NCBI RefSeq assembly: GCF_003144245.1 | Contig: NW_020289991.1 | Span: forward strand, 310,001-374,000 | Length of the DNA stretch: 64,000 nt | Reading direction: 5' to 3' | Source of the DNA: Jaminaea rosea | Lineage: Eukaryota; Basidiomycota; Exobasidiomycetes; Microstromatales | Shown here: one piece after another, positions 21,391-31,574 of the stretch | Position numbering within the stretch: the first letter of the stretch is position 1 | Layout: each line of letters begins with the position of its first letter | Notes under the pieces: model-generated | Databases searched by the model: none | What the model was told of the DNA's origin: nothing | What the model saw: only the letters and a program-made list of their open reading frames with translations | Translations under genes and position numbers: made by a program

Positions 21391-22104
21391 TTACTTCTTG
21401 GCAGCGGCAGCCTCCTCCTCCTTCTTCTTCTCACGGGCCAGACGAGCACCCTCGTTACGGTGCTTCGCCCTCTCCTCACGCAGGGTGCGGAAAGCGTTGA
21501 CCTCCTTCTCCTCGCTGGTGATAGCGCGGGGAGCCTCGACGGGGATACCAGCAGGGATGGGGAAAGCGGCCGCGGTGTCACGGACCGAGGTGATGGAGGA
21601 GAGGTCGACCTTCTTGTCCTTGTTCTTCTTGTTGCGGCGGGGGAGGACAACGAGGCGAGAGTGGTAGGCCTTGATGCGGTCAGCGTTGAGCTTGAGGGAC
21701 TCCTCGCTCTTGTTGCGGCGGCGGTGGTCGACGGGAATGCCAACCGACTTGGCCTCCTTCTTGCGAAGACCAGCGGCCTTGATCTCCTCGGCGGTGAAGC
21801 CCTTGCCCTCGCGCCTGGCGGATTGATGGGGAGGGGGCAGGTCAGTCACCAGTCCGCCCTACTGGAGCACAGTCATCACATCGCCGCCGCGCACTCACAG
21901 CTTGGTGTTGTACTTGAGCGTGGGGCATCGGACAGCAGGGCGAAGGGGCTTCAGGGGGCGGAGGCCCAGGGCAGCAGCCTTGGCCTGGCGAGCGTTACGG
22001 CGCGACTTCTTGGCGCCAGGCTGGTCGAACCAGACCTTGACGCGGCGCTGCCAGTCCTTGCGGAAGTGGTTGTTGTGAAGGACGTTGTTGTGGCGGAAAC
22101 CCAT
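21391..22104 (-). CDS. RPL13: 60S ribosomal protein L13 (eL13)
   Basis: Cytosolic large-subunit ribosomal protein. Exons are 22104-21899 and 21814-21391, with an 84-bp intron 21815-21898, giving 209 residues, the usual fungal length. The N-terminus HNNVLHNNHFRKDWQRRVKV, then PLRPAVRCPTLKYNTKL joined by the splice to REGKGFTAEEIKAAGL, and later KSVGIPVDHRRRNKSEESL and LVVLPRRN are all family hallmarks. The C-terminus is Lys/Glu/Ala-rich. Just upstream of the ATG on the coding strand is CTAAC followed about 30 bases later by TGTGCAG, so a 5'-leader intron is likely, as often seen in ribosomal protein genes. Confidence 0.96.
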
Positions 22105-23740
22105 GGCGCTGCACAGACGAAGGGGGTGAGTTGGTTAGCTGGTGTTTAAGATGGTGTGGATGGTGAAATTGAGGCCGCAGCAACGACGACGACGACGAAC
22201 GGATGGGCGGCATTGCCAGCATTGCCAGCATTGCCAGCGAGCGAGACCCTACGGCAAGTAGCTGCTTTTGCCGGTGCCGGGGAGAAGCTGTAATTGCTTC
22301 CAGCCTTGTGGCTGTATGCGAGCCAGAGCCTTACTCCCCATCGACTAATCGTCCCCCTCCAACGACCACCAATCCAAATTGCTTTCGCCCACTTCTCGCT
22401 GATGACGACAGACAGGCCAACTGCAGCGTCAACAGGACTGGAGCTATGAAGCAACAGTATCGACAACTTGTCGCTGCATCATCGCTGCCGTTGCCCTTTT
22501 GCTGTCGACGCCTTCTTCGCCGGCAGTCCTTCATCCATCTTCTTCCTGCCACATCTCCTCCCGTATGCGAGTAGCGAGGCCTGTGCCTCTGCTTCCCGTC
22601 TTTCTGATGTTGCAATCTGTTCGTCGTCGTGGTCGTTGCTGCAGTCTCCAATTCCATATGATGTCGCATACTCACTCTGATGAGGATGAGGGGGAGGGGT
22701 AGTTTGGTGGACAACGAGGACGAGGACGAAAGCCAGTTGCTTCGCTCTCGCTCACTTGACTTGACTGGCGGGGCGGGGCGGCAGGCGGGCAGGCTGCCAC
22801 TCCGCCTCTCGTCGTTCGTTCGCGCCGCCGCTCAGAAAGAAGAGGGAGCCCGGAACGGAACGGCCAGACCGAGGGTGGCGCCCGCAGCAGCCATGTCGAC
22901 TTTCGCCGGGCGAAATTTCAGCATCGTCGAGCATACCAGAGCATTAGCTTACCATGGTACTACCCATCTCGACTTCGCGTCATCAACGCTACGAGCTACG
23001 AAAATGCAAATACGGCAGTCGAGCATTACTTTACTAATTGATGTCTGCGCGCTCGACTGGTCTCACTAGAGTCATTGAGTCGGGCCAGGCTGCGATCAAT
23101 TTGGCATCTTGTCACCACCCGTCGAGATGGAGGAGAGACAACGAATCGAAGGCGAAGCATCGCACCTCTGGGTTGGCACCCGCACGATCTCAGCTACCAA
23201 GCTCTCATCTCGGCGGTCTCGTGTATCGACCTGCCACCACCACCATCACTACTCCTGCTTAGTAAGCATGACAAGGTCGCATTGCCTATGTGACCCCAAC
23301 CTTGCTTGCTGTGTCAGTGTCAACGAGGGTCAGCGCATGTGGCGATTGAGCTACCGATACTCTGCCATTGACTGTCATAGATTCTACTGTTTTGAGTACT
23401 CTGAAAGGAATCCGAGAAATGAAGGATGCCTCACTGTGTACCATCATAGCAATCACGCCGCTCGCGACGTTGCCGCCGCCACAGCCCCGCCACCACTGGG
23501 TCGTCAATTCGATTTATTAGGCGAGCAAGAGAGCGAGCCCGCAATAGCCGCGCTGTTGTAAGTGGTATCGTGACCTCCCCTTGACATCCTGCGAAAGAGG
23601 CAGGCCGTCGTCGCCGTGGCTACTCCTCAACGTGCTGCGTGGCCATAGCGATACTTCTCCGCACAAAGTCACGCCTGTGTGGCAGCGTTTAAACTGACTG
23701 CTACGTCCACGTGTATTGATCGAGCATTGCTTCACTTCCC
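22105..23740. other. Long intergenic region upstream of RPL13
   Basis: About 1.6 kb between the RPL13 start and the ISD11 3' end. The left part is the RPL13 promoter and leader. It includes three exact copies of a 9-bp unit at 22212-22238 and a (gac)n-like run just before it. From 22700 to 23740 there are only short open frames on both strands without domains or signal peptides. One has several Cys residues near 23280-23420 but no secretion signal. I find no supported gene here. Confidence 0.4.
22212..22238. repeat. Tandem repeat, 3 x 9 bp (attgccagc)
   Basis: Three perfect head-to-tail copies of attgccagc in the presumed leader or proximal promoter of RPL13. Function unknown; it may simply be replication slippage. 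Confidence 0.85.
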
Positions 23741-24349
23741 CTAGTCTGACCTTGGGGCCCCTCCACTACTTTGCGGCCCAGCAGTGGGATGCCCACCTCC
23801 TCCTGTCGACGCTTCAGCTCCGGCACCACCTCCGCCAATGATCAACTGCGGGTGCTCCACAACCAGCCTCTCGCCCTCATACATCCTGTTCATGAGCGCC
23901 GCTCTCCTCAAAACCTCGAGATCCTTCTTTGCCGTCTCGTAGAAGGCCTTCAGCTTCTCCGCGTCCAATGACCCGCCGGCATGCTGAGAAGGGTTGCTGA
24001 GCCCATCGCCTGCGTTGAGTGGTGTTGACTCAAGGATCGAGGGAGCGGGTGATGTGAGAGTTGACGGGCTGACCGGGGATGTCTTGGCCCCCGCTGGTGA
24101 GAAGGGAGAAGACGTAGCTGCTGATGCTGGGGGGAGGAGGGTTGAACGAAATAGATCGCGCGATCGGCGCAGAAAGTAGGTGCGGAAGTTATAGGATGAC
24201 TGTAGAACAGGGTCGAGGCGATGTTGGGGTCAGAAGGGTGCTCAAGGAGTGGGCGATGCGACGCTGCGCTGCACACTCACAAAGGACTGAGCGGTGGCGA
24301 GGTATTTTCGGTACAGGCCAAGGATCTGGGCTCTTGATGGCGATGACAT
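23741..24349 (-). CDS. ISD11: LYR-motif protein Isd11 (LYRM4), Fe-S cluster assembly
   Basis: Mitochondrial matrix partner that stabilises the cysteine desulfurase Nfs1 during iron-sulfur cluster synthesis. Exons are 24349-24281 (only 23 codons) and 24199-23741, with an 81-bp intron 24200-24280, giving 175 residues. Exon 1 encodes SSPSRAQILGLYRKYLATAQ, with the LYR tripeptide. The splice then gives SFSSYNFRTYFLRRSRDLFR, matching LYRM4 ([20 protein letters not shown]). The C-terminal helix is KDLEVLRRAALMNRMYEGER followed by LVVEHPQLI. Family members are usually about 90-100 residues. Here a Ser/Pro-rich insert of about 55 residues sits between helices 2 and 3, and a Gly-rich tail follows. The gene is divergent from the leucine-rich-repeat gene. 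Confidence 0.9.
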
Positions 24350-24739
24350 CGTATTTGTGGGTCTGTGGCTCTTCTCAATGATGCGTCCTGCTGAGCTGTA
24401 GATGAGTCTGTTCTCTCTTTCGTTCGTAGATGGGGTTGTTGGTGGTGGTTATAGAAGTGGTGATTGGTGGAGGCACGCTTTCATGATTGGCGGCGTGCTC
24501 GGCGATCGTTCATCCAAATCATGTCTCGTCCGACTTCAATTGAGTGGCCGGCCACTCCGTAAACCACGTGGCGTGCTGGATAAGAGAGCCACTCTCAACA
24601 CGCTCGTCTGAGCGTTCGCGGGGGGCGAGAAATCGACGCGTGTGCATATAGGCGGGGAGGGGGACACTCGAGTTGCTCTCGATGTTCCCAAAGCACATCC
24701 ACCCACTTCGACGTCTCTGACGGGAAGGTCATCGCCAAG
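24350..24739. promoter_or_regulatory. Divergent intergenic region between ISD11 and the LRR gene
   Basis: About 390 bp shared by two diverging starts. No repeat, RNA or distinct binding site recognised. Confidence 0.35.
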
Positions 24740-27700
24740 ATGGCCTCCCCACCAGCCTATCGCAGCGCTGAGCCATGCATCGCCTCCTCTTCGCCAAGTC
24801 GCGGCGACCTATCCTCCCCTCTACCGCCTCCATCGACTCCACCTCCTCGCTCCCTGTCGCCCGAGAGTCCCTCACTCCGCCATCAGCATCAACTCAGAGC
24901 GAACCCTTGCTCACCACCGCCAAACGACCCCTTCTCTGCCCACAACAAGGCACTAGCATCTCAGCATCCGAGCTTTGGCAAAGAATATCCGCATGTCAAG
25001 CATCCAAGCAGCACGCAGCGGCGCAACGCGGGCAAGAGGAGCCTGCCTGTCAGCCCCAACCTTCCACAAGGGGCAACAGGTGCGGCTGCGTATCGGCCAT
25101 CGAATTCGTCATCCTCATCGTCGTCAAGGCGTACAGCAGGGAATCGCCGAGCAGGCCGGGGAAGCTCATCTCACGGCCACGCAGGCAGCAGCAGCAGCAG
25201 CGGTACAGACGCGAGTGAGCGTAGACGACGTGACCAGGTCCTCGGGGGCTTCTTTGGCGCCGACTCGTCGGAGGCTGATGCGCCTACTTCGGACGATCAT
25301 CTGGATCACGTACCCTGGAGTCAGCCAGGCAGCGATGCTGAAGACACTAGCGCGCACGTCGGGCTTGGCTTGGGCCAAGGGTTCCAAGAGCAGGGCTCCC
25401 CAACCTCAGCTCGGCGTCGTCTTCCCCTCAGCGCCTCGGGTACACCCGCAGCGCGGCAGCCCATTTCCCGCTCCTCCTCCGTCAACGATCCCTTTGGCGC
25501 ATATCAAGCCCAGCCATCGGGCTCCAATCTCTTTCCCATGCGGGACCACCGCCCATCACTGTACCGTAACGGCCCATCAGGTGCATCCTCTTCGCCCCGC
25601 CAACCAGTGACGCAACGTCGTCGTCTTGCTGGCACATCACCTAAGAAGCTCTCCACCGCTCGCAGCATGGGGCGGCTTGCCCTCGACCAGGGCAGCAGTG
25701 ACAGCGAAGACGAGGGAATCAATGCAGTCGTCAAGAGGGAGCAAGAGGCAGCGGCTGCATCAGCAGCCGCGCTGGGCTCATCCATGCACGGCCGATCAAT
25801 GAGCCAGTTCTGGACCTCTCTGGTGGAAAAGGTGTGGGATTCGGGTGACACAGTGATCGACGTGAGCGATAGCCAGATCATGTCCATCCACCCAGTGGTT
25901 GCGGATCTGGCAAGCTATGTCGCGATTGAGCCGCCTAGGAGTTTTGAGCCTACTACATCCACAAGCTCCCTCCCGCTGCCGGCGAAGGCGGAGGCCTTTC
26001 AGCGACATCCTTCTATGGCCTCGAGGGCTCCATTCAGTCGTACAACTACAACGCTACTGGGTAGCGGGCCCAACTCGCCCCTGGCCAAGACGGATTCCAC
26101 CTCGCGCCATTCCTTCCCTAGGGGTACTCTCCAACTCTTCCTCCACAACAATTCACTCACTCGTCTGCCCTCCGCCCTCTTCGAAGTGGGCAACTTGCGC
26201 GTCCTCTCGCTGCGTAAGAACAATCTCACCTCCCTCCCAGCAGCCATTGGTGACTTGGCGCAGCTTCGGGAATTGAACATTGCGGGCAATAGACTGAGGT
26301 GGCTCCCCGCAGAGATCTTAAAGCTGAGATTGGATCGCTTCAGCTACTGGCCGAACGCTTTTGTGAGGCCGGCGCAGGACACCGGAGAGAAAGTAGAGAC
26401 GAGAGCTGTATTCAGCATCACGGGGGCGCTGCTTGCTAATCAGGTCGATGACCAGGAGGATGGTGGGTGGCCGACCGACGAAAACCCAGGTGCAGCGGAC
26501 GAGAATGGGAGGGACGACACGATGGAAACAGACTTTCTCGCATCCCAGCCTACGGTGCGCACCCCAAGCAACCAGCAGGAGTCAACGACGCCTTTGTCGC
26601 CTAATCAAGGCTGTGGCATGATGGGACCGCCACCTCTGCCATACCGCGGAGGGCTCTATGGTCAGCACCTTCAAGCTGGGCCTTCCGTGGCGGGTCTCGC
26701 ACCACCACGTCGCACCTTTGACCGTTCACGATCCGATGCGCAAGTTGACGACCTGCTCTCGAGGGGCGGAGGGAGGATGGTCGGCCGCGCCAATCCAGCG
26801 TCGACCCCGTCGGATCTCCCGTCGTTGACTGCCTCTCCCCCGCTCGGCCAGGATGGGGACGAGCCAATGCCAAGCGGCGAAGCCCCAGCGGCACCATCGG
26901 AGTCGACGGCCCCTATCGCGGGTGCACAGATCTCACGCATCCTCGGTCCTCTGGAGCGCGTACCTGGAGCCGGTGCCCTGCCCACGCTTAGGGAGCTTTG
27001 CATTCGTCGCCTCCTCTCTCCCTACGAGGCGTCTGAAGATGAAGACGACCTCGTTGCGCATGGAGCAGACGATTCCCACGCCACGGTGATGCCCAGCCCT
27101 TCCCGTTCGTCCCCTAGCGCCTCATATCGCCGATCAATTGTCTGGTCACGCGTCCCCTCCTCTTCCTCTGCCTACCAGTATCGCTATCACAACACAAATG
27201 GTCGTCGCCCTACCTCTCTCCTGGAGTCATACGAGAACGGGGCGCTGAGGGATTTGGAGATGGGCAACCAGATGGAGACGAGAACCATTCGGGCGCTCGA
27301 GGCGGCAAGAAGGACGATGGAAGGGAAGTGGGGCAGTAGGAGTGGGATCACTGGACTGGCTGGGGCGAGTGCAGCAGGAGGGGACAGCTGGTGCAGGGGC
27401 GTAGCAGGGACAAACCGGGACCACCAAGTCGGAGCTGAAGGGGAAGAGGATGGGGACGAAGCGGACGCCTCTTCTTCCTCATCGGAAGGCGGAGCGGCCG
27501 ACGCTGACAGGAAAGGAAGCCGCATGGCACCCGCTCCTTCAGGTGTAATGGACGTTTCCTCCCATCTAGACACTCAAGGGGATGATGCTTCGCTCAATCC
27601 GTACTTCAACCGCTGTCCCAATCCGCGCCATCAGGAGACCCACAGCCTCTCTACCCAAGCTGGCGGGGTCGGCAGCGATGGTGACTTTACAGTGGACTAT

Positions 27701-27886
27701 CCACTTCCTCCCTCAAAGTGCCCCTACGCTCCCATCTTTGACGTAGCGATGGAGCAGAGGCTAGAGTGGGTGAGCCATATCGCTGGAGTCAAGGTGGCGG
27801 GCGTAGATAGCGGGGAATTGATCCCTGTGCTTTGGAGGGGTTGCAAGAGGGGATGTTTGAGCTTCTTGGACGAAGCGACGCGGTGA
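24740..27886 (+). CDS. Leucine-rich-repeat protein with long disordered flanks
   Basis: Single exon, 1048 residues. Residues about 464-540 form a short leucine-rich-repeat block of the Ras-suppressor type: LQLFLHNNSLTRLPSALFEV, LRVLSLRKNNLTSLPAAIGD and LRELNIAGNRLRWLPAEIL. Just before it, WTSLVEKVWDSGDTVIDVSD reads as a structured lead-in repeat. The remainder is mostly Ser/Pro-rich, except for islands such as LPTLRELCIRRLLSPYEASE and the C-terminal CPYAPIFDVAMEQRLEWVSH. That C-terminal island is followed by LIPVLWRGCKRGCLSFLD, a short domain often seen at the end of fungal proteins of this layout. Likely a cytoplasmic scaffold. No named orthologue recognised. Confidence 0.75.
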   Translation: MASPPAYRSAEPCIASSSPSRGDLSSPLPPPSTPPPRSLSPESPSLRHQHQLRANPCSPPPNDPFSAHNKALASQHPSFGKEYPHVKHPSSTQRRNAGKRSLPVSPNLPQGATGAAAYRPSNSSSSSSSRRTAGNRRAGRGSSSHGHAGSSSSSGTDASERRRRDQVLGGFFGADSSEADAPTSDDHLDHVPWSQPGSDAEDTSAHVGLGLGQGFQEQGSPTSARRRLPLSASGTPAARQPISRSSSVNDPFGAYQAQPSGSNLFPMRDHRPSLYRNGPSGASSSPRQPVTQRRRLAGTSPKKLSTARSMGRLALDQGSSDSEDEGINAVVKREQEAAAASAAALGSSMHGRSMSQFWTSLVEKVWDSGDTVIDVSDSQIMSIHPVVADLASYVAIEPPRSFEPTTSTSSLPLPAKAEAFQRHPSMASRAPFSRTTTTLLGSGPNSPLAKTDSTSRHSFPRGTLQLFLHNNSLTRLPSALFEVGNLRVLSLRKNNLTSLPAAIGDLAQLRELNIAGNRLRWLPAEILKLRLDRFSYWPNAFVRPAQDTGEKVETRAVFSITGALLANQVDDQEDGGWPTDENPGAADENGRDDTMETDFLASQPTVRTPSNQQESTTPLSPNQGCGMMGPPPLPYRGGLYGQHLQAGPSVAGLAPPRRTFDRSRSDAQVDDLLSRGGGRMVGRANPASTPSDLPSLTASPPLGQDGDEPMPSGEAPAAPSESTAPIAGAQISRILGPLERVPGAGALPTLRELCIRRLLSPYEASEDEDDLVAHGADDSHATVMPSPSRSSPSASYRRSIVWSRVPSSSSAYQYRYHNTNGRRPTSLLESYENGALRDLEMGNQMETRTIRALEAARRTMEGKWGSRSGITGLAGASAAGGDSWCRGVAGTNRDHQVGAEGEEDGDEADASSSSSEGGAADADRKGSRMAPAPSGVMDVSSHLDTQGDDASLNPYFNRCPNPRHQETHSLSTQAGGVGSDGDFTVDYPLPPSKCPYAPIFDVAMEQRLEWVSHIAGVKVAGVDSGELIPVLWRGCKRGCLSFLDEATR

Positions 27887-28753
27887 ATGCGGTGAATGCG
27901 GGCGGAGGGGGCCTTGATACCTTGAAACTATTCTTTCAGTTCATCCGCATGAAGCAATGACTATTGACGCCGTCCATAGCATGACTCGTTGAAGGTGCAG
28001 TGGTGCCACGACGTCGTGATATTTTCACTTTCTTGCTCCACGATGCATGACTGAACCCTTTAGCCCGTGGTTGGTTGGAGCCAGGCGGGAGCCAAAGACG
28101 GCAAGTCGGTGCACTGGCCGAGTCGGCGCCTTGGCCGGCCCAGTCCGCATTGCGTTGCAGTTGCGAGACAAGCAACACTCGGAGAGCAGCACCGAGGCGC
28201 TCAAAGCTCAGCTCATCGCTGCCCTTTCGCCTTGTCCCCTGATCCACACCACTCAACCTCATCACCTCTTCCACAGGAACACCAGAACGCCGTCTCGCGA
28301 CCGGCTGCGGCGACTACAGATCGACAGCGCTCAGAGATTGGGCGATTAGCGATCACGAGCGCCGCATCCCATTGCCACCACTTGTCCACATCTCCACTCA
28401 GGCCCGCTCCCAGACCGCTCCAATCAAAGGGGCGCAGCTCAGCCCCCACCGTCGCTGCCATCACACCTGGCAGCATTCGAGCCAAGACCGTTCGTTGCCG
28501 CCATCGTCAACAAAGGACGCTCACGCCATCCCATCCACGTCCGCTAGTGGCGTTGCCAACCCACGCCCTCGTCGCTCCCGGGTCAGTGAGGCACCAGTGC
28601 GGCAAGGCACTCGCCTGATAGCAATCGGTCTTCCCCTGAAGACCGTCTACAACGAACGTACAACTCAGTTGCAGCAGCTCGCTCCAACAACAGCCGTCGG
28701 CCAGCCCTCCCCCACCTCACCCCTCATCGCAACGCATAGATCTCTCGCCCAGC
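27887..28753. other. Intergenic region, LRR gene to UBC8
   Basis: About 870 bp containing the UBC8 promoter and leader. Open frames of 90-180 codons in this stretch are compositionally biased and lack any recognisable domain, so I do not call a gene. Confidence 0.35.
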
Positions 28754-29540
28754 ATGAGCTCTCCAAAACGTAGGATCGAGACGGACATGATGAAGCTGTG
28801 CGTACGGCGAGGTACACGATTTTTAGCAAGACGCTCACAGCTGACTATTCACTCTCGTCCCTGATGCCCTCCTGCCTCGCAGCCTGATGTCGGACCACGA
28901 GGTGACGCTCATCAACGACTCGATGCAGGAGTTCTACGTGCGATTCGTCGGGCCGTCAGAAAGTGGGTCGAGCCATTGCGTGTGCCGTACCATGCTGTTC
29001 ACGCTACTGACCCTTCGACTCTCATCCTCGCCCCTACCCCTCCCCCCTCTCTCATCGACCACTCACTTGCTCGCAGCTCCCTTCGCTGGCGGCACATGGA
29101 AGATCCACGTCGAGTTACAAGATCAATACCCGTACAAGTCGCCCTCCATTGGCTTCATGAACAAGATTTTCCACCCCAACATCGATGAAACGAGCGGTTC
29201 CGTCTGCCTCGACGTCATCAACCAGACTTGGTCGCCCATGTTCGACTTGGTCAATGTATTTGAAGTCTTCCTCCCGCAGCTGCTTCGCTACCCAAATCCT
29301 ACTGACCCGCTGAATGGTGACGCGGCGGCCTTGTTGATGAGGGATCCCAAGGGGTATGAAGGCAAGGTCAAGGATTACGTGAGGAGATTTGCCAGCGGAG
29401 GGGCAGCAGCGGAAGCCAGTAATGGAGATGGTGAGAAGAAGGAGAGGGAGAATGGGGACGACGATAGCGATGAGGAAGAGGAGGAGATGAGTGACGCAGG
29501 CAGCTTCGAGGCGGATGAGGCGGCGGACATGGAGCTGTAG
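28754..29540 (+). CDS. UBC8: Ubiquitin-conjugating enzyme E2, Ubc8/UBE2H type
   Basis: E2 enzyme. In yeast Ubc8 serves the GID/CTLH ligase that degrades gluconeogenic enzymes. Exons are 28754-28797, 28883-28962 and 29077-29540, with introns of 85 bp and 114 bp, giving 195 residues. The first exon [15 protein letters not shown] matches UBE2H (KRRMDTDVVKL). The second intron is a multiple of three and stays open in frame. Removing it restores [20 protein letters not shown]. The catalytic cysteine is in [18 protein letters not shown], and [15 protein letters not shown] follows. The acidic tail ends [12 protein letters not shown], the same DMEL terminus as the human protein, which confirms the subfamily. 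Confidence 0.96.
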
Positions 29541-29864
29541 AAGAGGGCGCCGACGAGGAGCCTAGCGATTGGAAGCGGACAGTCGATGGGGCTCACATTA
29601 CATTGTGCTTGTCATCTATCCCTCTACTTGCAGCATGTTTCTCTTCTCCCAGTCGATTCTCGTTCTCTCAATGTCCATGACCATCATCACAGCGATGAAG
29701 CTCTGAGGGCGGAACGAGCGTCTGCTCGGCGCTCGAGCCATGCACACTCGACGGGCCTGGTCGTCTCCCGCGCTGCAGCGGAAATCCGGCCATACATAGA
29801 TAACTTTGGGCGACGATTGCTTCCTTGTTGTCTTTCGACCTTTTCGCTCCATCTCACCGCAGCA
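29541..29864. other. Intergenic region, UBC8 to the Sec14-like gene
   Basis: About 320 bp. The downstream frame is open through most of it, but the first ATG giving a plausible N-terminus is at 29865. The bases before that ATG (ctcaccgcag) could be an intron end in the 5' leader. Confidence 0.35.
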
Positions 29865-31099
29865 ATGTCACGCTTCTTCAGGCGAGGCGAAGGAGGCAGT
29901 GGCGCATCGACGCCAGGCGCATCAGCCGCCTCGTCAGTCCGCAACTATGCCTCGCCTTCGTCGTCTTCGCTCGCATCGACGCCCGCTACGACGACCGACT
30001 CCCCCTCTTCCCTCCTCGGCTCTCCTACCTCACATCTCATCACCCGCCCTCACCCCTCCGTCACCATCTCGCCCCTTCCAGCCCCAACAGAGGAAGAGAA
30101 GCCCGTCCTAGCCCGTCTTCGCGAGCATGTTGAGCGCCTCATTCATTCTCACTATTACAACACCGACGGATCACCACGCCAGGCTGGATCCATGGACGAA
30201 GAGGGCAAGCCAGTCGAGCCCTATTACGAGAAATGGGAGAGACGCTGGCTCGACTACGAGCCAGAAGACTGGACTGTCCGTCGCTACTACAAGGCTTCCG
30301 CCAACAAGGAACCAGAAGCAAAGCGACGCCTAGCCCACAGCCTTGCCTGGCGCCGCAAGATGAAACCGGACCTGATCCTCCCTTCGTACGTCAAGATTGA
30401 GGGTGAGACGGGCAAACATCTTCTCTCCGGCTTTGATGATGAAGGCAGGCCTCTATTGCACTTGATGCCGGGCAAGGAGAATACCAAGCCGTCACCTCGT
30501 CAGATCGCCTATCTCATTTGGGGTTTGGAGAGAGCGTGCGACTTCCTTCCGCCAGGCCAGACCAAGATCGCCCTCGTCATCGACTTCCATCAAGCCTCAG
30601 CGGGCGAATCTCCCGGTCTGGCCACGCAGAAAGAGGTTCTAGCAATCGTGCAAGACCATTATCCCGAACGACTCGGCCGAGCATTCGTCATGCGGCCCCC
30701 ACTGTGGATGGGCGCCCTCTACAAGGCCCTCGGACCCTTCATCGACTCGGCCACGAGGGCCAAGATCAAGTGGAACCTGCCTGCCAAGGAGTTGCAAGGA
30801 TTTATACCGGGTGAACAGTTGCTGAGGGACTATGGCGGGCGCTACAACTTTACCTTTGAAAAGGAGGCATTCTGGGACGAAGTGCTCGATTTCACCGGGG
30901 TTGATGCAGAGGGAGGAAGAAAGTGGGCAAGTCTGGCAAAGTGTGAGAGCGGGAATGAGGAGCAGTGGAAGAAAGAAGGCAGAGGGAGTCTGGCTGGCAA
31001 GCCAGCAGAGGAGAGCGAGGGGAGCGAGGGGAATGAGGGGCACGACGGCCTCATGAGCGGAAAGGGCCCAGCGAATGGCACCGAGCATGACGATGTTAC

Positions 31100-31139
<40 letters not shown>

Positions 31140-31229
31140 TTTACCGATGCACAAGACGACCTTGCAACGATCGCAACGACTGCGACCAGCACCACCACGA
31201 CGACTGCGACCGCACAGCCGCAAGCATAG
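29865..31229 (+). CDS. Sec14-like CRAL-TRIO lipid-transfer protein
   Basis: Cytosolic phospholipid-binding or exchange protein of the Sec14 family. 454 residues from ATG 29865. After a Ser/Thr-rich N-terminus, the CRAL-TRIO N-domain contains WTVRRYYKASANKEPEAKRR and AHSLAWRRKMKPD. The lipid-binding domain (about 185-345) has RPLLHLMPGKENT, IALVIDFHQAS, DHYPERLGRAFVMRPPLWMG, FIDSATRAKIKWN and LLRDYGGRYNFTF. These correspond to the conserved yPerl, nPpxWm, flxpxTxxKI and LP.eYGG blocks. The C-terminus is acidic, with an uninterrupted run of 13 Asp encoded by a pure GAC repeat, then a Thr-rich end. Which yeast Sfh/Csr protein is the closest is not clear. Confidence 0.88.
31101..31139 (+). repeat. 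Trinucleotide repeat (GAC)13 inside the Sec14-like gene
   Basis: Thirteen uninterrupted GAC codons (poly-Asp) near the C-terminus. A pure codon run of this kind is prone to length change between strains. Confidence 0.95.
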
Positions 31230-31574
31230 GCTCACGACGACCCAGCACAGTAGATACATACATGCACATCAATCAGCTCAGCTGTACGCTGCATCGCAAT
31301 GGCAGAAGCTCGCATACCCTGCATAACGCGATGATGGCAGCCCCCATGTGAGCTCGGAAGTTTGAAGATTGCGTGGGTAATGTCGATTTGGGCCTAACGA
31401 CGTGGACCCGAGGCCGCCGCTGTGGGCAGCAAGAGAAGCCAGCTCCCCATCCTGGCCGAGAGCTTGATGACAAGGACAGACAGCCTTCGCCTTCCTTCTC
31501 TCGTTGCTGCTTGTCTCCCCTCGCTCATTTCCCCCTCATTGCCCGACCGCGGGCGGAGTCCTGACGCCCTCCGC
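31230..31574. other. Intergenic region at the left border of the secreted-protein island
   Basis: About 345 bp between two converging genes. I see no gene in it. Confidence 0.35.

Noticed and set aside
23109-23561. Cys-containing 150-codon open frame upstream of ISD11
   Set aside because: No signal peptide, no domain, no splice support; consistent with random open frame in GC-rich DNA.
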